DNA of 64,000 bases from Panax quinquefolius (Eukaryota > Streptophyta > Magnoliopsida > Apiales > Araliaceae). Location: NCBI GenBank assembly GCA_020205615.1, contig CM035163.1:49074920-49138919 (forward strand), in the 5' to 3' direction. The position numbers and the translations under genes are program-made. Shown here in pieces: positions 1 through 11,729 of this stretch. The notes under the pieces are model-generated. The model saw only the letters and a program-made list of their open reading frames with translations. It had not been told where the DNA came from and searched no databases. Position 1 is the stretch's first letter; every line of letters begins with the position of its first letter.

Positions 1-79
1 AAATGCTTTCAAACAACTCGAGAATACAACAATTTACTCTCAAGTATATCTAATTCATGGGTATATTACCCAATCATCA
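1..79 (-). repeat. Start of the Athila 3' LTR (partial)
   Basis: These 79 bases repeat 10469-10547 without gaps; I count two differences. On the minus strand the LTR starts TGATGATTGGG at position 79 and runs left out of the window. About 1.18 kb of LTR should lie beyond the edge. Confidence 0.93.
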
Positions 80-95
80 AATACCCCCAAACTTA
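80..95 (-). other. Polypurine tract of the Athila element
   Basis: Read on the minus strand this is AAGTTTGGGGGTATT, directly abutting the TG of the 3' LTR. That is the expected position and composition of the plus-strand DNA primer. Confidence 0.85.
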
Positions 96-1221
96 AATCG
101 TTGTGTGTCCTCAAGCAACAAAACACAAACAACACGAAAAATTAACTACCATGTAAATGCAAGCTATCTATATGTTCTTAATTCCAGCAATCCAATAGCA
201 CACATATATTCATAGCCCTCAGAAAAATCACAAAAATATGCTAATACATCATGTTACTGCAGTTCAATAACATCCAAACAATCAATGAATCTAAATCTGT
301 TAATACTAATATTGTGAGTGTGTGTTCAACAACCATGCTAAACAATGAAAAGAAAAATATGAAAGATAACTAATTTCTTAATAGGCATCATACAGTGTAA
401 AATCGAAAAACTCATCAAATAAACTTGATTCGGCTGAAATCAAACAACTACCAAAGTTCAAGGGTCAAAATGGAATACTTATGCTTTTTTTATAACGGGG
501 GCTTTTTTCACTTTTCCCGCTTTATTATATATTTTTTTTCTCATGACTATGCGTTGTCTTATTCCCTTAGGCTTTTCAGTGTTACCTTAACGAGCTTTCG
601 ACCAACGACTCCCAAGCCATTAAGACCTTAGGGCGCTAGGTGTAGAGACAATCCCCTCGGGCTTACTTACTCAAGTAACAAAGGCCACAAAACTAGACAA
701 GCATGCCACGGTCTTTTTTTTTAAAAGCTTATATAATCCAAATATTTTTTCCCCCAAACTTGAGTTTATGTCTAAATTCAGCCTTCCCTAGCTATTCAAA
801 TTATTCCTTCATTTCACTAGCATTCATCCTTTAGAACTCTATTATCTATCCATTTAAACTATCATAGCCAACATGGTCATTTTTCAAAACATGTTATCCT
901 GATAATATCAGTGGCAAACAGATAAAGATTTATGTCATATCAAGAAAATCATATCACAGACTCAACAATCTTTACTAGACTTGTTCATGCAAATTTTAAT
1001 TTCATCATTGGCCCCAAACATTCGTACTATCAAAAGCTGGAATTAACATGCAATCCTAAATGCAACATTTAACCAACAATAACAATTCCAATTATCCACA
1101 ATGACAATTAACACTACAATCTACTAATGCAATTAGAAATTAACTACCCCCAAACTTATCTAGAGCAATGTCCTCATGCGAAAAATAAAGCAAAATAAAA
1201 CAAAGGACTTCCCTGATGAGC
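96..1221 (-). other. Noncoding 3' region of the Athila element
   Basis: No supported gene. The stretch holds two further exact copies of the polypurine core AAGTTTGGGGG (minus strand, 751-761 and 1147-1157). The rest is AT-rich and unremarkable. Confidence 0.7.
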
Positions 1222-2403
1222 TTATGCCTCGGGAGGAGCATCATCCTCCTCGCTCATCTCTAGATCAGAAGGGGGAAACACAGGTAAAATAGGAGCAGTG
1301 GGGAACTGGTTGAGATTAACACCCGAGAACAGCTGGGCGTTCTTGGCATTTTGAGCAGCAAACTGGTCAACCAAATATTTGTATATAACATATTGACGTT
1401 CAGACAAGCGGACATTCTGGGCTTCGAGATTGTAGAACCATCCATCTATCTCACGCTGAACCGCTTCAGGAACCACACCACGGTGAACTGCGGAGGAAGG
1501 GCCATAAGTAGGTGGAGCTTGAGGTGGTGGAGTTTGAGAAGCTTCAACTTGGGGAATTATGAAACCCAATCCCCTAGGGTGGTTCTCCCCACCTGTCCAC
1601 ACTTTATACCTGCTAATCAACTTGTGGTCTAACACTGGTATTGGCATCTGAATCATCTCATCCGACTTCCATTTTACCCCAAACTTAGCACACAAAAAGC
1701 ATATGAGAGACGGATGTGGTAACCCTCCTGTGGTACCTCGTCGTGACGCTCAGAGAATAGACTGTTGAATAAGGTGACCAACATCAATTTTGAAACCTTT
1801 AATTATCGAATAAAACAGCACTGCTCGCTCCTTCGTGACATGGCTCACATGTGTGCAAGGCATCAGTTTAGCACATAAAAAGGTATACCAAGCCTTTCCA
1901 TATAAGCTAAGGTGTGAAAGAGGAAATGTCATGCTACCCCGTTCATGCATAGTCCATGTAGTTCCCGGTTGACAAAGTTCGCGGATAATTGTTTCATAGT
2001 CAAGGCCTTGACTCACAAAATTAGCATACTCGTCGTTTAGTCCTTCTAATGGCAGTTGATAACAACCGTTAATGTCTTCTTCGCCAATTTCGACAGTCTT
2101 GCCCCTCACAAATACCCCATAGTGGTAGTGCTCAGGCACGTTGGCATAAAATTCTTTGACAATGGCAACTACTGCTGGATCGGGTTGTTCGGTGAGTGGA
2201 AACCAATTTCTTTCAGCTATCATGACAGCCATGTCCCCATCCTTGGCTTGATCAGGCCTTAACCCGCGTTCGGGTACTAGAGAGCGGGTAGCCATCTTGT
2301 TGTAGCGCTCCTGTGCCTCAGCAGAAACAAACCTTCGATTATCAAATTTTGGTGGAGCGGAGGCGGACCCGGAACCTTCGCCACGTTGACGCTTGGAAGC
2401 CAT
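1222..2403 (-). pseudogene. Env-position ORF of Athila (putative plant transposon protein domain), one in-frame stop
   Basis: A 394-codon frame begins at 2403 (MASKRQRGEG) and ends at 1222, broken only by a TGA at 1750-1752. The N-terminal 30 residues are basic and low in complexity. The middle, with motifs such as NWFPL, CQPGTTW and KAWYTFL, resembles the domain called putative plant transposon protein (PF20167), which is typical of the ORF downstream of pol in Athila elements. The C-terminal part is proline-rich and ends in an acidic tail (SEEDDAPPEA). I see no signal peptide and no clear membrane segment, so an envelope role is not supported by this sequence. It lies about 1.3 kb downstream of integrase, so a spliced or separate mRNA would be needed. 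Family placement is from memory of the motifs. Confidence 0.75.
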
Positions 2404-3729
2404 TTAGAAATATCTGCAAGAATGCGCATACACAGGAATTAGAACTGTGCATAACTCAAATATGTATACATAGACTCAGAACACAACCCCCAAACTTCAA
2501 GTTATGTGCACATGGAGTACATGATTGGGGGTGTGTCACAACACATTGAACTAATCGGTCGCAGTTACTATTCACATGGTGCAATTTTTAAAGAAGCAGG
2601 CTAGGTAAAAGCATATTATGGCAAATAACTGCGACATTCGGTACATGCAACTATATAAGCTAAAATTTTGAGGAATTTCAATCATGTATAAACAAGTTCG
2701 ACAAAATATTAGTCCCTTAGAACTTCAACTCTACATAAGCATCAATATAGATTAATTCCCCATAATAATGATGTCCCCGTAGTTCTACGGTGTTGGGATG
2801 GTTATAATGCAAGTACAGCCAATTTCGGATATAGATATGGGCATGACATTGAGTCGGGCAAAACATCAAACACCTTGTGGGCATTTCATACTTTGCTTGG
2901 AACACTCGTAATTTTCTAACCATGTAAATCCCTAGCATTCAATCACTATAGAAGCATTCTATCCCAATCAAAAATGAGTCACATATGTGCAATATTGGAT
3001 AGTCAAAATGAAAATCTTCACTATAGATATAGGAAGATGTAAAATAAGATGAATATGGACTGTACCAACTGCACAATTATAAAGCTTTGTGCCACAATAA
3101 TTCAAATAAAATGCATGACATACCTTTATAAGATGAATGAGAGAGATGAAAATTATGGAACAGTGATCAAAGGAACACGTGCTGTGAAATTGTGCTTCAA
3201 ATTATGCAGAGATCACTTACACTTTTCAGTTACCAAGCGAGAAAATTAGAGACGTGTATAATGAGAGGAGAAGTGAAAAGAGGAGAAGTGTAATCGTTCA
3301 GCAATTATGCCCCTCTAGGACTCTAATTTTAAACCTCAAAGACCGGCTACTGGATTTGTCTTTATGTGTAGAGAGCCGGGTACCGGTCCAAGGTCTCGTT
3401 TCGTTACGACATGCAAATGTAGAGGTGCTTGGAAAATACCTTATGCTCAGCGTCGGGGCGCTGAAGTCCTTCATCAACCCCTAACTAAGAGCGTCGGGGC
3501 GCTGTGTATAGTGCATTTTTGGGCACCGAGGCGCTGCAAGTGGGCTTGGCATACTGTGTTCTAGCGCCGGGGCGCTGAGTCTCATACTTATAATCACTTG
3601 TGCACTGAACAGCTTTCCAAGAAACAAGAGATCAATGTAGAGTGTTATGCTTGAGTACTACTATTGACAATCAAAAATAATGAAGTAAATTCAACTAATA
3701 AATATTTTAAACGATGGACACGAAATAAA
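2404..3729 (-). other. Spacer between pol and the env-position ORF
   Basis: Noncoding stretch of about 1.3 kb. It contains a further copy of the polypurine core AAGTTTGGGGG (minus strand, 2487-2497) and a cluster of four GC-rich palindromic motifs at 3449-3577. Short open frames here have no recognisable content. Confidence 0.65.
3449..3577. repeat. Four spaced copies of a GC-rich palindromic motif
   Basis: AGCGTCGGGGCGCTG occurs at 3449-3463 and 3490-3504, a variant at 3523-3536, and AGCGCCGGGGCGCTG at 3563-3577. The starts are about 41, 32 and 41 bp apart. Each copy is close to a palindrome (AGCGCC..GGCGCT) in an otherwise AT-rich spacer. Confidence 0.8.
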
Positions 3730-5184
3730 CTAAAACTTTTTGGGTTGTCTCCCAGTAGCGCTTGGTTTATAGTTGTCATCCGAACTGTGCAGCGGTGCTC
3801 AATTGTCCACTAGTTCGGAGAGGTACATGACTGTGGATTTACATTCGATGGGTCCACTCCAGTAATGTTTAAGTCATTGCCCGTTCACCTTAAATTTGTG
3901 TTTTGAGTTCGGTTCCTCGACCTCAATGTTTCTGTGTGGAGCGACAAATATAATCACGAATGGCCCGGACCACCGGGATTTTAATTTCCCAGGACATAAA
4001 TGCAATCGAGAGTTGAAAAGCAAGACTTGTTGGCCTGGTTCGAATGTCCGATCAAGAATTTTCTTATCATGCCAGGCTTTTACTTTCTCCTTGTAGAGTT
4101 TTGCATTTTCATACGCATTAAACCGGAATTCGTCCATCTCATTCAATTGTAGTAACCTTTTCTCACCCGCTGCTTGTAAATCAAAGTTAAGTTTACGAAT
4201 GGCCCAATGTGCACTGTGTTCTAGTTCGACCGGGAGATGACACGCTTTTCCATAGACCATTCTGTATGGTGACATGTCGATCAAATTCTTGTACGCTGTT
4301 CGATATGCCCATAGGGCATCGTCAAGACGCAATGACCAATCTTTTCATGACGGATTGACCACCTTTTCCAGAATTTGCTTGACCTCCCTATTCAAGACTT
4401 CCGCTTGACCATTGGTTTGGGGATGATACACGACTGCAATTTTATGATGAACCCCATACTTTATAAGCAATTTAGTAAACTGCTTATTACATAAATGAGT
4501 TCCCTCATCACTTATTATTGCCCTTGGCATCCCAAATCGTGTGAAGATGTTTTTCTTTAAGAATCGGAGGACAACGTTGGCATCATTTATGGGTAAAGTT
4601 GCGACTTCTACCCATTTGGAAACGTAATCTACCGCCAACAGAATGTACTGATTATTGAAAGAGGATGGGAAAGGTCCCAAAAAGTTGATTCCCTACACAT
4701 ATAACAGCTCTACTTCCAGAATTGTGTTGAGTGGCATTTCATTGCGCTTTGAGATATTACCTACATGTTGGCATCGATCACACTTCAGTACATATAGATA
4801 CGCATCCTTGAATAGAGAAGGCCAGAAAAATCCTGATTGTAACACATTGGTCGTTGTTCGATCACCAGAATAATGGCCTCCTTAATCTGATGAATGGCAA
4901 TGACCCAGTATGATGTCCATCTCTTCATGTGGCACACAACGTCAAATCATTTGATCCACGCAGGCCTTAAACAGAAATGGTTCGTCCCAATAGTATTGCT
5001 TCACGTCGTGGAGGAACTTCTTACGTTGCTGTGAGTTCAAATCCGGGGGTAACACTTTAGCAACCACGTAATTCACATAATCAGCATACTAAGGCAATAT
5101 TGTGGTCACTCGGAGAAGTTGTTCATCCGAAAATTTCTCATTAATCATTACGTTATCTTTCTTCTGTACCTCTGTGTTTTCCAA
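3730..5184 (-). pseudogene. Athila integrase region of pol, broken
   Basis: Encodes the integrase that would insert element cDNA into chromosomes. On the minus strand a zinc-binding region (CHSSD..GGH, then CDRCQ) is followed by the catalytic core. The core has the first Asp in AVDYVSKW, the second in ISDEGTH and the Glu in GQAEVLNRE, so all three acidic residues survive. The frame continues through FKVNGQ to the end of pol (TGRQPKKF, stop at 3730-3732). It is interrupted by TAG at 5089-5091, TAA at 4882-4884, TAG at 4693-4695, TGA at 4345-4347, TGA at 3874-3876 and one more TGA before the end. Most of these look like single transitions from Trp or Arg codons. The upstream piece after RNase H is poorly preserved. 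Not functional. Confidence 0.88.
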
Positions 5185-5560
5185 CCGAGAAAGATGATCC
5201 GCCACCTAATTTTCGGTGCCTTTTCTATCCCGAATCTCCAAATCAAACTCTTGCAGCAACGATACCCACTGTATTAACCTCGGTTTAGTGTCCTTCTTCT
5301 CAATCAGATACTTAATGGCAGAATGATCAGTATAAACGATTACCTTGGTCCCAATAAGATATGCTCTGAATTTGTCGAAGGCGAACACAACTGCAAGTAA
5401 TTCTTTTTCGGTGGTTGTGTAGTTCAACTAGGCATCCGTCAACATCTTGTTGGAATAATAGATTGTGTGAAAAATCTTGTCGTGACGTTCTCCCAATACT
5501 GCTCCAACTGCGTAGTCACTGGCGTCGCACATCAATTCGAACGGTAAAGACCAATCGGGC
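5185..5560 (-). pseudogene. Athila RNase H domain, broken by two TAG codons
   Basis: Encodes the RNase H that removes the RNA template during reverse transcription. The first acidic residue lies in ELMCDASDYAVG, the Glu in [17 protein letters not shown], and a later Asp in [11 protein letters not shown], followed by ADHLSRLE. Two in-frame TAG codons interrupt it, at 5428-5430 and 5206-5208; both sit where the family usually has Gln. It is continuous with RT upstream and integrase downstream in one polyprotein. Confidence 0.88.
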
Positions 5561-7030
5561 GCCACAATAATTGGCGCGGAGACCAATTTCTTCTTTAGTA
5601 CCTCAAATGCCTTGATACATGATTGGTCCATCTTGAAAGGCACATGTTTCTCCAACAGGGAACATAAGGGTTTTGAAATCTTGGAAAAATCTTTAATGAA
5701 GTGTCTGTAGAACCCCGCATGTCCCAAGAAGCTCCGGATTCCCTTCACAGATGATGGAGGGGGTAATTTCTCAATTATCTCAATCTTCACTTTGTCCACC
5801 TCTAACCCTGCTGCAGAAACCTTATGCCCCCAAAATAATCCCTTCTTTCACCATGAAGTGACATTTTTCCCAGTTAAGGACCAAATTAGTCTCCACGCAT
5901 CGCTTCAACACTAAAATCAGATTTTTCAAACATAAATCAAAGCTATCACCGAACACAGAAAAGTCATCCATAAATACCTCCAAATTCTGTTCTACCATGT
6001 CGGAGAAGATCGCCATCATGCACCGTTGAAAGGTTGCTGGTGCATTAAATAAACCAAAAGATATTCGTCGGAATGCAAACGTACTATAAGGGCATGTGAA
6101 TGTAGTTTTCTCTTGATCCTCCAGTTCTATGGCAATTTGATTATACCCAGAATATCCATCCAAAAGACAGTAGAACTGATGTCCCGCTAGCCTATCCAAC
6201 ATCTGATCAATGAACGGCAAGGGGAAGTGATCCTTGTGAGTGGCTTTATTCAGCTTGCGATAGTCCATACATACTCTCCATCCTGTAACAGTTCTAGTAG
6301 GGATGAGCTCATTAGCTTCATTCTTCACCACTGTCATACCCCCTTTCTTTGGTACGCACTATACAAGACTCACCCATGAACTATCCGAGATTGGGTAAAT
6401 AATGCCGGCATCCAACCACTTTATGATCTCCTTTTTCACCACATCCTTCATAATGGGATTTAGCCTTCTTTGCATCTCAATGGTTGGTTTTGCCCCCTCT
6501 TCCATTAAAATCTTATGCATACAATACGATGGACTAATTCCCCAAATATCTGCTATAGACCACCCAATTGCTGTTTTGAACTCTCGCAAGACCCATAGCA
6601 GTTTCTCCTTTTGCTTGTCAGTTAACTCCGTCGAAATAATAACTGGTAGGGTAGCATCTTTTCCCAAATAAGCATACTGCAGATGAGATGGAAGTGGCTT
6701 TAATTCTAACATCGGTGGCTCTTCTATTGAGGGTTTGAACTTTTTACCTTCCGTTTCGGGCATATCAAGGCTGTTGAATGATTGATTGCTTTTCCGGAAG
6801 ACAGATGATATATCTAGCCATTTAACATACTCAATGTCCTCTTCAATGCCGCAGTCGTCTGTCCCAAGCAAAATGGATTCAAGCAGGTCCTCCGAATAAT
6901 TTCCACTGAACTTGTGATTAACCAATTTCTCCATGATATCAACCCGCAAACATTCACCTTTTTCTTTCGGATAAGACATTGACTTAAAAACATTAAAGTT
7001 CATCTGTTGATCTTCAACTCCCATCGTCAA
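5561..7030 (-). pseudogene. Athila reverse transcriptase region, one stop and one frameshift
   Basis: Encodes the polymerase that copies element RNA into DNA. Motifs in order are GWRVCMDYRKLNKATHKDHFPLP, the palm motif YCLLDGYSGYNQI, FGLFNAPATFQRCM, and the catalytic FMDDFSVFG. The FMDD Asp pair is intact. A TAG at 6359-6361 sits just before the CVPKKGG motif. A run of five C at 5827-5831, probably one too many, shifts the frame just after EGIILG; the downstream frame resumes with KVKIEIIEKLPPPSS and GIRSFLGHAGFYRHFI. The N-terminal 200 residues link to the protease. Gene content is certain; activity is not possible without repair. Confidence 0.9.
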
Positions 7031-7039
7031 TTCACCTTT

Positions 7040-7996
7040 TTAAACGTCAATCAAAGTTCTACCTGTTGCTAAAAATGGTCGCCCAAGAATAATTGGGATT
7101 TTGCTGTCCACTTCACAATCCAAGATAAAGAAATCTACGGGGAAGATGAATTTATCCACTTTAACTAAAACATCCTCAACAATACCTCGTGGATATGTAA
7201 CCGATCGATCCGCCAACTGCAAACTAATATTTATCGGTCGTGGAGCCTGAAGTCCAAACTGGCTGTAGACGGATAATGGCATCAAATTTATACTGGCCCC
7301 CAAATCACACAATGCTCGTCCCGAAATTTGATTTCCAATTTCACATGGAATATTAAAGCTACCTTGGTCCTTAAGCTTCGGCGGTAACTTATTCTGAATA
7401 ATCGCGCTGCATTCTTCGGTCAATGCCACTGTTTTGAACTCACCCAATTTCCTCTTTCTTGACAAAACCTCCTTCATAAACTTAGTGTAACTCGGCATTT
7501 GTTCCAAGACTTTGGCAAAGGGGATGTTGATATGCAATTTTTTGAAAATATCCAGGAATCTTGAAAACTGCTTATCCAACTTAGATTTCTGAAACCTCGG
7601 TGGATATGGTATGGGAGGCATTGTGCTGGTTGGTTCCGGTTCTTTCTGCTCTAAGGTTTCATGTTGACGTTTTTCGGTGTTCACAACTTCCTCTATTTCA
7701 CTTGTTGCGTTGTCCCTCTTTTCCATATCCTTGACTGTCTCATGCAAATCCTTTCCACTTCGTAAAGTTACAACCTTACAATTCTCATCTCTGCCCGAAT
7801 TTTTCTCTGTGTCACTCAGAAGTGTTCCAAGTGGTCGGTTATTAAATGCATGTGTTATCTGCCCCACTTGATTTTCCATATTCTTGATCGACGCACCTTG
7901 GCTTTGAATATTCAGCTCCATTTGATTCAATTTTTTTTCTTGTTCCTCGTTCTGTTTTTCAAAAGCTCTAATAAATTTTTCCAAGGCTTCTTCCAA
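7040..7996 (-). pseudogene. Athila protease region of gag-pol
   Basis: A 318-codon open segment in the same frame as gag, separated from it by a TAA at 8015-8017 and from RT by a TAA at 7040-7042. The retropepsin-like core is near the C-terminus: ALCDLGASINLMPLSVY carries the catalytic Asp in the DLGA form usual in Athila, and IILGRPFLATGRTLID is the second conserved strand. The N-terminal third is a charged, coiled-coil-like linker rich in Glu, Gln and Lys. Both flanking stops fit a CAA-to-TAA change, so the ancestral gag-pol was probably one uninterrupted frame. Confidence 0.9.
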
Positions 7997-8014
7997 ACTT
8001 GATTTTTGCTCTAG

Positions 8015-9163
8015 TTATTGTGTCTGATTTTGAAATCCGAATGTGTTTTGTTGTCTCGGCGCTTGAGCTTGAGCTTGATTGTTACTCCATGAAAACCCCG
8101 GATGATTTCTCCACCCCGGATTATTTGCGTTTTGATTCGGATAAGGTTGGGTAGATCGACTATAACTCCCTTCAAACTGTGTTGATTCAAAATTTATGGC
8201 ACATTGATCCCTAGCATGACCCCCAGCACATAATTCGCAAACCATTGCTACCTGCTGTGTGGATGGTGGACTCCATGTTTCCATTTTCTTAGCTATCGCG
8301 GCCACCTGTGCTGCTAATGCTGTCATAGAATCTACGTCAAACTTTCCCGGTGTTTTCAGAGGGTTAGACCTCATCATGGGCCACTGATAGTTGTTGGTGG
8401 CCATTGTCTCTAACAGCTGATATGCCTCATCAAAATTCTTAGACATGATCGCTCCCCCTGCTGCTGCATCAATACTGGCCCTTGTGGACGCGTGCAAACC
8501 ATCACAAAATATCCCTAACTGCATCCACTGCGGAATTCCGTGATGTGGGCACTTACGGAGCATATCCTTAAATCTTTCCCACGCCTCATATAACGATTCT
8601 GAGTCAAACTGTGCGAAGGTGTGAATATCGTTCCGTAGTTTTGCCAACTTCACTGGCGGGAAAAACTTAGCTAGAAATTTTTGAGCTAAGTCGTCCCAAG
8701 TGGTGATTGAGCCAGGAGGCAAAGAATGTAGCCAACTTTGCGCTTTATCTTTCAAGGTAAACGGGAACATCCTCAACCTTGTAGCATATTCCGATACATT
8801 GTTGAATTTGAAGGTGTCGCAAACTTCCAAGAAACTTAAGATATGCTCATTAGGATCATCTATCGAACTACCCCCAAACTGACATGTATTTTGTAGCATC
8901 TGAATTATTCCCGGTTTGATCTCAAAACTGTTTGCATTGATCGTCGGCCTCCTAATACTCGACTGTCTATCCGTGACATTCGGCATGGCATAATCCCTAA
9001 GCGATTTCTGTTCGTTCCCTGCCATGTTCACTGGAATTTCTTGTTCTGCCAGATTTTCTTCCACAGGTGACCCCGCACTACTCAACTGCAATTTTCGGAA
9101 CTTCCTTTCGATGTCATCCGTATAAGGAAAAAGTTCCTTTTTTGCCCTTGATCTAGTGTACAT
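8015..9163 (-). pseudogene. Athila gag (capsid and nucleocapsid), ended by a nonsense codon
   Basis: A 382-residue frame starting at the ATG at 9163 (MYTRSRAKKEL). The retrotransposon gag core includes AQSWLHSLPPGSITTWDDL, FLAKFFPP and LYEAWERFKDMLRKCPHHG, with spacing typical of plant gypsy capsid proteins. A CCHC zinc knuckle, CELCAGGHARDQC, lies about 80 residues before the end, followed by a Gln/Asn-rich tail. The TAA at 8015-8017 falls in a Gln-rich run and the same frame continues into protease, so this is a truncated gag-pol rather than a natural gag stop. Start choice: first ATG after the primer site and leader, in frame with the whole polyprotein. Confidence 0.9.
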
Positions 9164-9264
9164 ACACTCGCAAAGAATTCCTACAAATACAAGAAAAAAA
9201 TAAGTAACGTTTAAATTAAGACCGAATTGATTATAACTAATATGGAATTAATATTAATAAAGAA

Positions 9265-9284
9265 GTTCCCTGGCAACGGCGCCA
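9265..9284 (-). other. Primer binding site of the Athila element (tRNA-Asp type)
   Basis: On the minus strand the site reads TGGCGCCGTTGCCAGGGAAC, six bases inside the 5' LTR end. It fits the 3' end of plant tRNA-Asp, the usual Athila primer, apparently with one mismatch. The tRNA match is from memory. Confidence 0.85.
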
Positions 9285-9290
9285 AAAACT

Positions 9291-10547
9291 TGTTGGTTGA
9301 TTTCACAATCAAAGCAAACGTGCAAGTATACACGGTCAACAAGTAATAAAGTGATAAGATAGAGTGTCGATCCCATAGAGAATTCTAATTAATAAATTCC
9401 AACTACTAAGATCAGATCAATCCAATTTTATTTAAACAACCATAAAATGTGATTTTTATAATTAAGAAAATTAAGTTAAACAATTAAAAGAGATTATTCT
9501 AAAATAAAGCAAATAAACAGAACTAAGATTTGAATGAATTCAGATAAATGAGAATTAAGACTCCAATATCCCCAATTATGAACTATAAATCAATTATCCA
9601 ATTATCCCAATTATTATGCCTACTGAATTGTTAACAGGAATTCTTCAATGCCAAAAGTCCTTTTCCAAGTGATCAATTGCCTTCTATTTAATCCAGATTA
9701 ATCTTGCTATATTTCTATGCAAAACAATTGAATTAAACTCCTTTCAATCCCAATTCCTTATGTGTTACATGTGGTGAACAGATATTTCCATTCAATTCAC
9801 AAACCTAATCATTCACTTTGCAAATAACTAAGTCACATGTCATCATGCCCAGTTCTAACCCTAGAATTCCTCTTTCAATTCCTTCTAGAGTAACAAGGTA
9901 ATTATTGGCTAGATAATTAATCAATCAGCACAAGGCAAGATGAACAATTCACTTCAACATAAATAATTGGAATAAATTAAATAACTAATTTATAGACATA
10001 AAAGGTTCAATTGAAATCTTAATTAAAGAAATTAGTTCATAGCAGAAATTAAAACCAATAATCTTTGGAAAATCATCCTTAAAGAATTACACCAATTAAA
10101 AGAATGAAGAAGAAGAAAAACTCCAAGTAAAAATCTTCAAATTCTCCTCTTGACTCCTTGATCAGCCTCCAATTGTGTAGATTAGTCCCCTACTTCAATG
10201 GAAATAACCATTATATATTTCACTTGTCCAACCACAATCCATTTCCAACTCAAATTGCCAAATAACCACCAGTTTAATGCAAGTCAGCTGCCTGGTCCAC
10301 GCGCGCGTCTCTGGTCAACCAACATTTTATTGAGCCTTGGTGTACTGAAATAACTAAGTGTAAGCGCCCACCGAGGTGCGAAAGTTGCTAATATGCCCTT
10401 TTTCAACTCAAAATCTCCCAAGTGTTCCTACCGCTCCCACATCTGCAAAACACAACTAAACACAATAAAAATGCTTTCAAACAACTCGAGAATACAACAA
10501 TTTACGCTCAAGTATATCCAATTCATGGGTATATTACCCAATCATCA
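9291..10547 (-). repeat. Athila 5' LTR, complete (1257 bp)
   Basis: Bounded by TG..CA: on the minus strand it starts TGATGATTGGG at 10547 and ends CAACCAACA at 9291. A TATA-like box on the minus strand lies at 10211-10219. The motif around 9365-9385 (TGTCGATCCCATAGAGAA on the plus strand) is a conserved block near Athila LTR ends. No gene inside. Confidence 0.92.
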
Positions 10548-10943
10548 GGATACATGGTATATATATATTTGTTGTTTTGTAAACCATAAAGATGATCCTG
10601 GTGTCGACGTCGGGATTTTTATTGTTCCCTTTTTTGTTCTTGTCTTTTGGTGTTCTAACGTTAGGTGAGATTTGTTTGAAAAAACAAGTTGTGAAAAGGT
10701 CTGACATTTATATGTCGACGATTTGACTTTAAGAGTCGCCAGCTATTTTTTAAATGGTTGTACCAACACAACCAAGAAAAGGTTTGCACATTGACTCAGT
10801 TATGTGACACTGCTAAACGGGTCTGTGAAACCGAGATTCATTAGGGTCCGGGGACTTTCTTATGCGGAGGGAAGGTGTTAGGCACCCCCCGACATCCATG
10901 TTACCACGGTTACCGCAATTTTTTAATTAAACTGTTATATGAA

Positions 10944-10964
10944 TGTGTGTGTGTGTGTGTGTGT
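10944..10964. repeat. (TG)n microsatellite
   Basis: About ten uninterrupted TG units inside the Tat-type LTR. Confidence 0.9.
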
Positions 10965-11396
10965 GGGTCAATGTGCAGTTATTTGGAAGTAGTGCTACGC
11001 CTCGTTCGCACCTATATACATAGGATTTGAATTTATGTAAAAATTCAGTTTTAAACAAGATATAGCAGTGATGTTTTATAAAAAAAAGGTTTTTTCAAAC
11101 CCTGTGCTCAATAGTAATTAAGGCCTTTGATACTTCCATTTTATTAAATGTTTGGCCTGATTGCTTTTATTTTCGAGATGCGAAGCATCTTCGAGAAAAT
11201 AATATATAGCATTTCCAAACTCCTCATGGGCATGAAAGCCATCTAAGGAAATTCAAACACCGTGAATAATTTACAAAAGTCACGCATACATTTGAAAATG
11301 TCCATCACAGAACAATCTAGATTCAAGAGATCAATCTGTGATCACATGATTCCTAGGCTCACATGATGCCACAATTTATATGAAAGCAATAAGCAG

Positions 11397-11398
<2 letters not shown>

Positions 11399-11445
<47 letters not shown>

Positions 11446-11655
11446 AACATGATCAACCACCACGAAGCACCTCCATGGGGGATCAGAAATGTAAATAAAG
11501 CAATAAATACGATCAACCGCCACGAAGTAAACTCAAAAGTGACTAAATGTAAATAAAATAAGAAATGATCAACCACCACGAAGTAAACTCCAGGAGGGAT
11601 GAATGTAAATAAAGCAGTAAAAGGCCACGAAGTAAACTCCAAGCTGACAGAAATG

Positions 11656-11720
<65 letters not shown>
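11399..11720. repeat. Two (TA)n tracts flanking a 55-60 bp tandem repeat
   Basis: Pure TA tracts lie at about 11399-11444 and 11661-11712, the latter running into (CA)n. Between them four units begin GATCAACCACCACGAAG or similar at 11451, 11511, 11567 and about 11622. Open frames here, rich in Tyr and Ile, are artefacts of the TA tracts. Confidence 0.85.

Positions 11721-11729
<9 letters not shown>

Larger units (their letters stand above)
1..10547 (-). mobile_element. Athila-lineage Ty3/gypsy retrotransposon, truncated by the window edge
   Basis: Reading on the minus strand the order is 5' LTR (10547-9291), primer site, gag, protease, RT, RNase H, integrase, a long spacer, an extra ORF in the env position, a polypurine tract, and the first 79 bp of the 3' LTR. 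The two LTR pieces match over 79 bp with two mismatches and no gaps. The tRNA-Asp-type primer site, the DLGA protease motif, the FMDD RT motif and the extra ORF after integrase are features of the Athila lineage. The copy is dead: gag-pol has about ten in-frame stops and one frameshift. Its right flank begins GGATA; the matching target duplication would lie outside the window. Confidence 0.93.

Noticed and set aside
1222..2403. A true envelope gene
   Set aside because: No signal peptide, transmembrane segment or cleavage motif is visible; the env label reflects position only.
9265..9284. tRNA gene
   Set aside because: Only the short primer-binding complement is present; no cloverleaf sequence surrounds it. 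The same holds at 33179 and 50321.
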